From Welwitschia mirabilis (lineage: Eukaryota; Gnetophyta; Gnetopsida; Welwitschiales), in the NCBI GenBank assembly GCA_051453625.1, contig JBOZIK010000001.1, positions 24,100,731 through 24,132,924 of the forward strand: a DNA stretch of 32,194 nt, read 5' to 3'. Below are positions 18,891 through 29,039 of the stretch, in pieces. The position numbers were made by a program, and so were the translations under genes. The notes under the pieces were generated by a model. It did not search any database. It was given only the letters and a program-made list of their open reading frames with translations, and was not told the origin of the DNA. Each line of letters begins with the position of its first letter. Within the stretch, counting starts at the first letter, position 1.

Positions 18891-20236
18891 ATGGTTGCCA
18901 TAAATTTCATATCTCACTTTGAATTTTTAGTACCTTAAATATGGCCCATAGATAAATAGGGTTAGGAGAGAGAGATGATTATGGCAAGAATTTAAGAAAA
19001 TATCTAATTGAAGGGTAAAATTAAAATTCTTCCTTTAATGTAAATGAGTTGAAATTTGACTTAATTTGAGTGGTTAAAATGAACATTGATCTTAGGGAAT
19101 TCCTTTACCATAAGATCATTTTTATAGGAATAATTATATTGATCCTAATTAGGAGTTATGGAGTAACTTAAAATTTAACAATTAACTCAAAGAGAGAAGA
19201 ACAAAATCTTTAAATAAGGCACATGTTAGGAATTAATCCTATGACCTGTGCAAACGAAATCACATTACTTAACTAGTACGCTATGAGCTAGGTACTAAAG
19301 AGAATTGAACATGAAATATTATTTGTTATGGACGTTAAGCATTCACCAGGAAGATAGGATTTCTTCATACCTAAACAATGCTGGAATTACAGTGGTAAGG
19401 GCGCACTTGAATGGAAGGCAAGGCTAAAGCAACATAAGAATGGAGACCACAAAGAAGTGAAGCTTTTCACAAGGAGGAAATCACCAAAAGAAAAATGTCG
19501 TCAAGGATTATCAGAGAAAGAAACCACATTTGAAGGAAAAAGTGCACTGGGGAGGAAGATGAATGAAATGTTTTAAGAATGATTCAACTTAATTATAATT
19601 TCGTTGAAGGCTGGAAGATGTTACAAAATGCAATCTGATAGAAACATTGAGCAACCAGAAATGAAATGCCCTAGCATGATTTATGTGCTAATTTAACAAA
19701 AAAGACATGAAAGGAATTGAACCGTTGAGAGAAGAACACATGATTTAGGCATTTCGATGGGTAAGAAGGAATTGAATACACTTTAGGGCTGGCATTTTTC
19801 TTGGCATTTAAAATTTAGCTGGGCGATGCAGTGGCTAGGTTTTTTTTTTTTTTTTTTTTTTGGTGGCATTTGAAGAGGCATTTTCTAGCAAAAAAGAAAG
19901 GTTTCATCAAGGGAAGAATTTGAATGGCATACAAAATACCTCATGCTTTACAACCTGTCCCTTTCTTCCATCTCTCCCATGATGCAATCAGAAGCTATAG
20001 ATGTTCTTCTCAGATCTGAAATAGAGCATTGAATAATCATCATGGTGCACTAGAGTTTTGTTAATAACACGCTGGAGCTATGCAATGCTTAGTAGAAAAC
20101 CCTCTTTATTGCATTTATCAACTGTCCCAGCTATTAGTTTAAATGATAACGCTCTTTATTCAATTAACAACTCAAGAGCGTAATGGTAAAAGGAAGTTCC
20201 AAGATGAGAAAGGGTGTGGTTTCAAACCCTATTACA
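18891..20236. other. Non-coding stretch, probably degraded LTR sequence
   Basis: No gene seen. A T22 run lies at 19840-19861. A region near 19215-19290 contains, on the minus strand, a GGTCATAGGATTAATTCC stretch like the B-box-type phrase often seen inside plant gypsy LTRs. Confidence 0.4.
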
Positions 20237-20336
20237 NNNNNNNNNNNNNNNNNNNNNNNNNNNNNNNNNNNNNNNNNNNNNNNNNNNNNNNNNNNNNNNN
20301 NNNNNNNNNNNNNNNNNNNNNNNNNNNNNNNNNNNN
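20237..20336. other. Assembly gap (100 N)
   Basis: Exactly 100 N; the flanks are unlike each other, so the true size is unknown. Confidence 0.95.
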
Positions 20337-21528
20337 TAGATTTCTGAATCCTATTTGTTATTAGTTTGTGTCTATAACTAATTCTTTGACGCTTCATATG
20401 TCTTCACAAACTCTATATATGCAATTGCTTGGCTTACTAAGATTAGTATAATTGAGTTGTAATGAACCTAAGATACCTATCAGAAACAGCAGTTTCACCT
20501 ATCAATTTTGCTGAAGCATGAGGCCATAAACCACATGATAGTTTAATTCATGAATGATAAAATCAAACCAAAATGTTGTCTCAGCTTGACAAAGACTAAG
20601 ATTCTGCGCTGAGGACCTCATGATATAATCAAATTATTCTGAAATACTGTTATTAAAATGACATCCAAAATATAGTATCTATTGTTTATGTACTTTAACA
20701 TGTGAATGTCATAAGCAACATTGACAGTAATGGCAAAGGATATGAAATGAATATTAATTGTATCTTATATGCAGTGGTAAGGAAGGCCTTAATAAATAAT
20801 ATCATTAGCAAAGGAACCAAAAACATGTCAACATTTTGCTTTTTTTTTTTCACTAAGCAAATTTTAAGGGTTTTACAATTAAACTTTTGTGGGGACTGTG
20901 ATTGATAGTGTCATTCTGGGAAATCACACAAATGTCATTTATATTTTCCAAATATGGATAGGGAATTCCTTGATAACACTGTANNNNNNNNNNTTGCAAA
21001 GAAATGGCAGACATGTGTATCCATTGTTTTTCCCCTTGTCATTCTGAAAATTTATTGTGCTTAACTCACCGTATATATTCTTTGGCAAGCTCCAATGTTA
21101 GAAAAATGCCACTTTGAACAAGGTAGAATCTAATGATGTTGACTCTGTCACAATATTGCACACATTTGTAGATGTTTTCTTGGCCAGATTGACCAATGAA
21201 AAGATTTGTAATCTGAGATTCTAGGTTTTACCTGTCTTAAACCAGTGAAAAGTGTGAACAGTTCATCTAAACCTCCAACATTGAAGCCCATTATGTTTTA
21301 TTATATGGTGCATAGAAACATTTGTGAAAAGAAGTTAATGAACTCTAAAATGTTTGATATGTTATGGCGCTCATCAAAATTACTTGAATAGCTTCATCCT
21401 TACTAGTTCAGCTTGCAACTGCTGTAAAATTACAAACAGGTGAATGTAGGTAAATGATGACTATCAAATCCAATAGTATGATTCCCAACAAGTGCAAGAC
21501 AATCTCCCACAGGAAGGAACCAGAAGGC
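20337..21528. other. Non-coding stretch including a 10-N gap
   Basis: 10 N at 20984-20993. The longest open frame (20702-20905) does not resemble a known protein. No element ends recognised. Confidence 0.4.
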
Positions 21529-21666
21529 TTTGAAAGGTCTCTGGAAAACGATATGTATTTAAGAAGGCTCAGAATCAACATTAATTAAAGTAAGCAGTTT
21601 GAAAGGTCTCTGGAAAATGGCATGTATCTAAGAAGGCTCAGAATCAACATTAATTAAAGTAAGCAG
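21529..21666. repeat. 69-bp tandem duplication (two copies)
   Basis: The units 21529-21597 and 21598-21666 both begin TTTGAAAGGTCTCTGGAAAA and end TTAATTAAAGTAAGCAG. They differ at only three or four bases, so the duplication is fairly young compared with its surroundings. Confidence 0.93.
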
Positions 21667-22778
21667 TATGCTAATAATATTGAATATAGGACATTCAACT
21701 GTTATCCATTCATAAACAAGGCAATCATGCAGTAACCACATTATGCATCACAAGATAATAGATAAAGAGACAAAAAGTGCATGTCTTATCCCGAAAGCAG
21801 ATTTGGCTAAATAGTGTGCTACAACTTCAGGAAGTTTGCTAATTTACAATGAACACTGTCATAGAGTGTTATCATTTCTTAGGAGATTTAGTGTTAAAAC
21901 TATTGGAAAGGGTGTGGAGCATGTTGAAGATTTATACGATAGCTTCTTTAATTCATGCTCCATAATTGTTTTGATGTGCATGATTGACTTGATAGGTGAG
22001 GCACCCTATATATGGGTGGGACTATGAGACCATGTTTTGGATGTGTGAATTTGTCTTATCTTGGAATATCAATTGATAAAAGAAAAGCTTGTACTATGTG
22101 ACTGTGTCCGAGAAGGTTAACTATGTAGGAAGTAGAATGGATATGAACAAGTTATTGATCATCATTTTTAAAGGGTCTTTTCTGCTAGAGGTTCCATTAT
22201 GTTATCTTCTCAGTCCTTGTCCAAGCTGACAGCACTTGCATGATATACCATGTTATCTCTGGAAATGGAAAGGCCAAAAAAGAAAGGTCAGTAACTGTTT
22301 CTTGGTAGCATAGGAATCTTTTAAAAGAAAGGGGATACAGAAAGAGTGGAATAAGGAATGAAAGAGCTCCATGTTTAAGAGTTCTTCAATAAGGATTAAG
22401 AAATGTAGGTTTGTAATTTTCCACAAGCAAGAAGTAGCGCTTGCATCCAAATTTCTGCAAATTGCTTATGCTTGGTTCTCTTATTATTATCTGTCCTCGA
22501 AATTTAGATACATTCTGAAACTTTAAGCCATCAAATAGTTATGAAAATCTTTAGGAACAGTTATTCATGGAAATGTAAAGGACGAAAGCCGTCCTTAATA
22601 ATTAAGCATCAATAGACAAGATGAGCAAAAGAATCTTATATCCATGTCTTCTGACCACACATACCTCCTCTTTTATAACAAGAATTAGGATTGGGACAAT
22701 CCTATGATAACACAACATCCTACCCTATTAATTAATTCCACTAACCCCATACAAACAAGTGGTAAGACATACAGGACC
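21667..22778. other. Non-coding stretch, nothing recognised
   Basis: Open frames of about 60 codons at 21836-22027 (+) and 22253-22450 (-) have no recognisable motif. No repeat ends were identified. Confidence 0.4.
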
Positions 22779-23762
22779 TGTTGATATGTGAAGCCAAATA
22801 TATTATTTATGTTGAAATGTTATGTTTTAACATTGACCCCTATTTAAAGTTGTAANNNNNNNNNNNNNNNNNNNNNNNNNNNNNNNNNNNNNNNNNNNNN
22901 NNNNNNNNNNNNNNNNNNNNNNNNNNNNNNNNNNNNNNNNNNNNNNNNNNNNNNNNNNNNNNNNNNNNNNNNNNNNNNNNNNNNNNNNNNNNNNNNNNNN
23001 NNNNNNNNNNNNNNNNNNNNNNNNNNNNNNNNNNNNNNNNNNNNNNNNNNNNNNNNNNNNNNNNNNNNNNNNNNNNNNNNNNNNNNNNNNNNNNNNNNNN
23101 NNNNNNNNNNNNNNNNNNNNNNNNNNNNNNNNNNNNNNNNNNNNNNNNNNNNNNNNNNNNNNNNNNNNNNNNNNNNNNNNNNNNNNNNNNNNNNNNNNNN
23201 NNNNNNNNNNNNNNNNNNNNNNNNNNNNNNNNNNNNNNNNNNNNNNNNNNNNNNNNNNNNNNNNNNNNNNNNNNNNNNNNNNNNNNNNNNNNNNNNNNNN
23301 NNNNNNNNNNNNNNNNNNNNNNNNNNNNNNNNNNNNNNNNNNNNNNNNNNNNNNNNNNNNNNNNNNNNNNNNNNNNNNNNNNNNNNNNNNNNNNNNNNNN
23401 NNNNNNNNNNNNNNNNNNNNNNNNNNNNNNNNNNNNNNNNNNNNNNNNNNNNNNNNNNNNNNNNNNNNNNNNNNNNNNNNNNNNNNNNNNNNNNNNNNNN
23501 NNNNNNNNNNNNNNNNNNNNNNNNNNNNNNNNNNNNNNNNNNNNNNNNNNNNNTTAACATTGACCCCTATTTAAAGTTGTAAAAGGGGATTGGCTTGTAA
23601 CCCTAACCCTAAAGCTATATAAACCTGTTAGAGGGTTGTTTGCTGTATTTGAACACGTTTGCTCCTAATCAATCAATAAAGCTCTGCATTGCTTCTCATG
23701 GACGTAGGGTGAAAAGAGCCTGAACCACATAAATTTTGTGTTGCTCCTTTGTGTGCCTATAG
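22779..23762 (+). repeat. LTR of a second copia family, interrupted by a gap and by element B
   Basis: It begins TGTTGATATGTGAAGCC. After the N run it has a TATA box CTATATAAAC (23614-23623), an AATAAA signal (23675-23680) followed by GCTCTGCATTGCTTCTCATG, then GAACCACATAAATTTTGTG, all in the order usual for Tork-like copia LTRs (recalled pattern). The LTR is cut at 23762, where the 3' LTR of element B begins, so element B is nested in it. The 698 N are flanked by the same 29 bases, so the true length is probably about 260 bp or a little more. Confidence 0.55.
22856..23553. other. Assembly gap (698 N) with duplicated flanks
   Basis: The 29 bases before the gap (22827-22855) and after it (23554-23582) are identical. 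This is expected when two overlapping contig ends are placed apart rather than merged, though a real tandem repeat is also possible. Confidence 0.9.
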
Positions 23763-24843
23763 TGTTAGGATCTGAAAGCACCCTAAGGGGTGGGGGGGGT
23801 GTGGGGGGGTTGAATAGGGTATTAAAAATATTTTGAAATAGCAGTAACTTTGGATCTGAAAACATATGAACAACAAGAGCAAAAATAGTGCAAAATGATA
23901 AAGAAAACACAAAACAAATGCACTAGATTTATATAGTGGTTCTGTCAAGCCTACTCCACTCTCAGGGGGTAGCAAATAGCTATTAGCCTCCTAGTTCCTT
24001 TATCTCCAAAGGATCTTTACAATAACTCCTTCACACAGAGCTCGTACGGCTTCCAGGCCACTACTCATATCCTTGAGCCACTTACAGCTTAGAATGTGAG
24101 AGAAAGATTTCTAATACAAGAGTGCGCAGATCAAGCATAGGTCATTAGTGTTTCGAAACTCAAATAATAATCTTCTACTCAAGATAGATTGCTCAGAATA
24201 GTACAATAGCTTTCAGAAGGCAAAACAAGTTTGGTAAAATCAAAATTTAGCAATACACTAGAAATCTTTTGCAATATGTGTGCATTCTTTACAATACAAT
24301 AGAGAGGTATTTAAGTAGAAGAAGAATGGCTAAGGTTTTTGATCCTTGAAGCATATGCCAGACATTCAAAAAGGAGCTGTTGAAAAGTTGAAACCTGTAG
24401 CTAACGTTTATAGACGGCTATATTTCCGTGCCAATGGATGAAAGGCTAAGCGTCCCATCGAGGGAACTTGGACATCCTGGTTTTAATCTGCTTTTCCCAG
24501 AAAACTAAATACAGGGTCAGACATCCCGATTTTATAGGCTGATCGTCCGTGTACAAATTGTCGTGTACAAGTCTGGACGTCCCGGTTTCACAAGACGGAC
24601 GTCCCGGTATAGTCAAACCGAATACAGAGTCGGACGTCCCAGTTTCGTAGGGCAGATGTCCTAATATAGTCAGACCGAATACAAGGCCAGACGTCCCAGA
24701 TTCACAGGGTGAATGTCCTAGTATAGAAAACCGAGCACTTGTTTAGACGTCCCAATTTCATCGGGCAGACGTCCCGACCTAATGAGGACTTGCTTTTTGA
24801 TTTACGAGTTTGATTCTCATCATTGAAAACACATGTTCCAACA
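23763..24843 (-). repeat. 3' LTR of element B
   Basis: On the minus strand it starts TGTTGGAACATGTG right after the polypurine tract and ends TTTCAGATCCTAACA, giving 1081 bp with TG...CA ends. Shared landmarks with the element A LTR are the U3 palindrome array, a TTGCTACCCC block, AACCACTATATAAATC and the C-rich run before TAGGGTGC. A TATA-like TTAAATA lies near 24314-24308. Confidence 0.85.
24449..24773. promoter_or_regulatory. GACGTC palindrome array in U3 of the element B 3' LTR
   Basis: Exact GACGTC at 24576, 24598, 24633, 24690, 24746 and 24768; variants at 24449, 24471, 24520, 24655 and 24712. Between about 24598 and 24745 they sit in an imperfect tandem repeat with a period of about 58 bp, each unit holding two motif copies and a phrase like GACCGAATACA. 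The array begins about 70 bp into the LTR, as in element A, upstream of the TATA-like site near 24310. Confidence 0.6.
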
Positions 24844-25258
24844 ATCTCCCATCTCCCCCTTTTCAATCATGACAAACTTGTATGCGCTATTGAATGCAAG
24901 ATTTTCAAGAGATGATGTTAGATTGCCATAAAGTTGTTTTGGAACAAAAGTTCTCCCCCATAATTAGACATATATCTGTTGATTTACTGAATTTGAGCTC
25001 TCCCCCATCGATGAATAGATATGTACCTCTGTTGTACAGATAATCTCAATGTTCATTTGTTAGCAAAAGCAAAAATAATCACATATTTTCTCCCCCTTTG
25101 TCATCAATTAAAAGTAACGTTAAAAAGTAAAAGAAGCACATGAAAATTGAAAGAAAATGTTTTCTATTAACATAAGATAAGTACAGTAATTAGGATAGTT
25201 GCGAGTACAAAAAGAGAAGATAGAGAAGATAAGCAAGTGAGAGTAAGACAGGAGAAGA
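24844..25258 (-). other. 3' untranslated region of element B with four polypurine tracts
   Basis: No gene is seen. Purine tracts on the minus strand lie at 25099-25086 (CAAAGGGGGAGAAAA), 25006-24998, 24960-24952 and 24864-24845 (GAAAAGGGGGAGATGGGAGA). The last directly precedes the LTR. Repetition of the tract matches the described Sirevirus trait of multiple polypurine tracts. Confidence 0.65.
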
Positions 25259-26332
25259 CTAGTCAAAATCAGAGGGGGAAGATGCTAAAGCCGGTTGCTC
25301 CCCTGGTGTCTCTTCTTCCTCTGAACTCACAGGAATGTCTAGACCATAAGCTGATAATCCGAATAACACACGGTCTATCTTCCTCTTCAATTTTTCTGCG
25401 GTCGCCCTAGTAAAATCGCGAACCTCATGAATGGCCTAAAGCAAATCAGCATTGGATATAGTACATATGCTTGGCCCTTCTTCAATCCTCTGTTTCTTTT
25501 TTGGAGGAGGAGCAGGCCTGATGGTTTCTCAAAAGATGTTCATTTTCTTCAGCGAATATAAACCAAGGGGTTTTGGAACCTTCACAAGCTCCTCATCTTT
25601 TTGTATAGAGAACTGATGGTTTTCCAAGATGGCTGTGATGAGACCACCAAACGGAAGGTTGGAGTAACTTGCAACGAAAAACTAACTGATATAGAACATA
25701 ATAAATTTGCACAAGTTAATTTTGACACCTGTGCCCAGACAAAATAGAATGTACGCACAAAGTGGAGAAACTTCAGCTTTGTGCCCCAGCTTGGAAACCA
25801 GATTATGCATGGAAATATGAAACAAAACTCTGTAAAATGGTTTAAGCTTGTTTGTCGGTAAGTTGGCTCACCAGGGAATGTTCTCTCCACAAAGTTCAAT
25901 TGTCAACACATCTTTAGAAATAGCTTCTTGTAAAGACCTTACAGAAGTAATTTCACGAAAGAACCCCTCATTGGGGTAACTTGTGACAAGAGAAATTGCC
26001 TCTAAGTCTATTACAACTTCTCTCCCATAAACTTTAGTGTAAACAGCCTAAAAAGTAGAGTCAAAACGAGCATTACAATAAAATAGATGTACCATTCTTG
26101 CTAAAGCTCGTGTCTCAGGGCCTAAGGCATTCATCCACCGTTGCTCTTCAAATTTGTGGGCAATTGTCATTTCTCTCCTAAAAGACTCGTAGTTAATTTT
26201 TCGTTCCAGAGCAATAGGCCTCTTGTCCAAACCTTCAAACTAGGCCTTTCTGGTTGCTGCAAAAGTGAACCACTCTTCCTTAGAAGCTGGTTCCTTGCCT
26301 TTCCTTGAAACACCAATCTTTGTTCTCACCAT
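25259..26332 (-). pseudogene. Extra 3' ORF of element B, PTP-domain (env-like) protein
   Basis: 358 codons including the stop, exactly the length of the element A homologue, collinear without net frameshift. Internal stops are at codons 31 (TAG), 95 (TAG), 155 (TGA), 217 (TAG), 268 (TGA) and 299 (TAG). Codon 31 corresponds to a tryptophan codon in element A. Conserved blocks are FYCNARF, VYGREVVID, SKLGHKAEVSPLCAYILFC, INLCKFIMFY, NLPFGGL, DEELVKVPKPLGLYSLKKMN and GLSAYGLDIP. The C terminus is acidic. No signal peptide or membrane helix is evident; the protein may be nuclear (KKKQR). Function unknown. The first 51 codons recur beyond the N run (about 26995-26945) because of the duplicated gap flank. 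Confidence 0.72.
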
Positions 26333-26358
26333 GGCTGATGCAGAGGAGAGTCCAGACA

Positions 26359-26944
26359 NNNNNNNNNNNNNNNNNNNNNNNNNNNNNNNNNNNNNNNNNN
26401 NNNNNNNNNNNNNNNNNNNNNNNNNNNNNNNNNNNNNNNNNNNNNNNNNNNNNNNNNNNNNNNNNNNNNNNNNNNNNNNNNNNNNNNNNNNNNNNNNNNN
26501 NNNNNNNNNNNNNNNNNNNNNNNNNNNNNNNNNNNNNNNNNNNNNNNNNNNNNNNNNNNNNNNNNNNNNNNNNNNNNNNNNNNNNNNNNNNNNNNNNNNN
26601 NNNNNNNNNNNNNNNNNNNNNNNNNNNNNNNNNNNNNNNNNNNNNNNNNNNNNNNNNNNNNNNNNNNNNNNNNNNNNNNNNNNNNNNNNNNNNNNNNNNN
26701 NNNNNNNNNNNNNNNNNNNNNNNNNNNNNNNNNNNNNNNNNNNNNNNNNNNNNNNNNNNNNNNNNNNNNNNNNNNNNNNNNNNNNNNNNNNNNNNNNNNN
26801 NNNNNNNNNNNNNNNNNNNNNNNNNNNNNNNNNNNNNNNNNNNNNNNNNNNNNNNNNNNNNNNNNNNNNNNNNNNNNNNNNNNNNNNNNNNNNNNNNNNN
26901 NNNNNNNNNNNNNNNNNNNNNNNNNNNNNNNNNNNNNNNNNNNN
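26359..26944. other. Assembly gap (586 N) with duplicated flanks
   Basis: The 77 bases before it (26282-26358) and after it (26945-27021) are identical and include the start of the 3' ORF. Unmerged contig overlap is the simplest reading; if so, the real element is about 660 bp shorter here. Confidence 0.93.
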
Positions 26945-27189
26945 AGAAGCTGGTTCCTTGCCTTTCCTTGAAACACCAATCTTTGTTCTCACCATGGCTG
27001 ATGCAGAGGAGAGTCCAGACAACAAAGAAGGCAAGAAGGGAAAGGGACAGGGGGTGAGGGGGGGTGGTGGTGGTGGAAGAGAGGGAGAGGAAGGATAAGA
27101 TGAAGGAAGCGAAAAATGAAGAAAAAATAGAGATATACATATAAATAAAACCTGGTGGGAGTGCAAATGTCTACACTGCCTTAAACTCA

Positions 27190-27333
27190 GACGTCTGAGG
27201 GAAAAATGTAGGACGTCCAGGTTCTTTTAAAAAAAAAAATAAAAACCCTTTAAAAAGCGGACGTCCGGAAGAGAAAGACAGGACATCCGTGTTGTAACCT
27301 AGACAGATGTTCGGGAAAAAAGTATGGGACGTC
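27190..27333. promoter_or_regulatory. GACGTC palindrome cluster in the pol-to-3' ORF spacer, element B
   Basis: Exact GACGTC at 27190, 27212, 27260 and 27328; variants at 27282 (GACATC) and 27306 (GATGTT). The sites occur in a GGACGTCC(A/G)G context. Position and content mirror the spacer cluster of element A (5131-5278), between the pol stop and the 3' ORF start. Confidence 0.55.
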
Positions 27334-27464
27334 CAGGCAAGAAAAAGATAAAGAAATGCAAGTTTGGCAAAAGGAATTCTTAATAGATACAATTGCAAGA
27401 GATACATGGAGGGCTTCTTCCCAAATAATATCAAATTTAGAAGCAGAATATTTCAAAAAGTAAC

Positions 27465-28990
27465 TCATACCTGAGAGAGATATGAGCCTATCCCTAAATT
27501 TTTCCTTAGGAAGATAAATTGCTCTTCATTAAGAGCCTTGGTCATAATATCTGCAATTTGGTGATGAATGTCAATATATTCTAATTTAACAATGCCATTT
27601 TGTACCTGATCTCTGATGAAATGGTGTTTGATATCAATATGCTTTGTGCTAGAGTACTGAACCGGATTCTTAGTGATACTTACTGCACTTGTGTTATTGC
27701 AATACATTCTTATTGTTGGAATCTTCACTCCAAGATCAACTAGCATTTGTTTCATCCAAGTAAGTTCAGCACAGCAAGCTCCAGCAGCAATGTATTCAGC
27801 TCCTGCTGTGGATAAAGAGGTTGTGTTTTGCTTCTTGCTCAACCATGATACAAGGCAATTTCCCATATAGAAACAAGCCATACTGGTGCTTTTTCTGTCA
27901 TCATTGTTGCCTGTCCAATCTGCATCCCTATAACTAACAAGATCAAGTGTAGTATCATATGAATACCATAAACCAATTGTTAGGATTCGTTTCACACACA
28001 AATAGCGGGATTCTTTTGGATCTGATTGACATTTGGCACAGACACCTGCACTGTGGGCTATGTCAAGTCTACTTGCTATAACACATAAGAGACTTCCAAT
28101 TATTCCTCTAAACAGCTTTTGATCAAGTTGTTTACCTTTCTCAGCTTTGCTGATCTTAACACTACTGGATAGAGGAATGTGAGAATCTTGTTCATTGCTC
28201 ATATCATATTTTTAAAGAATGTCTTGAATATACTTAGTTTGACTGATAAAAATGCCATCTTTTAATAGCTTGATTTGTAAATCAAGAAAGAAATTGAGTT
28301 CTCCTACCATACTGATTTCAAATTCATTCTGCATAAGCTTGGCAAATTCTTGAGCTAAGTCTAACTTTGTTGAACCGAAAACTATATCACCAAAATAAAC
28401 TTGAACTATCAATTTATCTTGATTTTCATGTTTTATAAACAAGGTTGGATCAGCTTTTCCTTTGATGAAACAATTTGAAATAAGAAAGAAATTCAACCTA
28501 TCAAACTAGGCTCTAGGTGTTTGCTTTAAAACATAAAGAGCTTTGTTTAATTTATATACATAATTGGGAAACTTGGGGTCTGTAAAACCTGAAGGTTGTG
28601 CTACATACACTTCTTCATTTATAAAACCATTTAAAAACACACTCTTTACATCCATTTGAAACAATTTGATTTTATAGAAGTATGCAAAAGCCAACAACAT
28701 GCGAATTGCTTCTAACCTGGCAACCAAAGGAAATGTCTCACCATAATCTATGCCTTTTTGTTACTGTACCCTGAAGCAACCAATCTTGCCTTCTTCTAAA
28801 TAATATTATGGTTCTCATCTTTTTTGTTTTTTAAAACCCATTTGGTTCCAATAACATGCTTCCTTGGGGAGGAAAAACTAAGTTCCACACTTTGTTCCTC
28901 TCGAATTGGTAGAGCTCATTTGCATGGCTAGCATCCATGCCTCATCTTTTTCTGCTTTCTGAAAATTTTTAGGTTCCAAGGAAGAAAGAA
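27465..28990 (-). pseudogene. pol: pol: reverse transcriptase and RNase H, element B
   Basis: The RT N-terminal part is scrambled by shifts (about 28990-28730); from 28727 MLLAFAYFYKIKLFQMDVKS and the YVLKQTPRA block read well. A stop (TAG near 28506) sits where element A has the Trp of AWF. The catalytic motif is YFGD (28396-28385) rather than YVDD, so the first catalytic Asp of the pair is lost. RNase H (28202-27465) is open to the end but reads STAGAEY and CNNTSAV where element A has STAEA and CDNTSAI, so Glu and Asp active-site positions are changed. The pol stop at 27467-27465 gives a C terminus GIGSYLSQV like GIGPYPFSQ of element A. Confidence 0.85.
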
Positions 28991-29039
28991 AACATACAAA
29001 ACTTGGACTAACGTGCTCACCACTTCTTGTTATAGGTCC

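Noticed and set aside
22844-23560. Long open frame on the minus strand
   Set aside because: It consists almost wholly of N translated as X; it is an assembly gap.
23597-23612. Telomere-like CCCTAA repeat
   Set aside because: Only two units, inside an LTR just before its TATA box; common by chance in such sequence.
26240-27166. Large overlapping open frames on both strands, with a hydrophobic, proline-rich start
   Set aside because: They run through 586 N and use the duplicated 77-bp flank twice; only the 3' ORF frame from 26332 is real.
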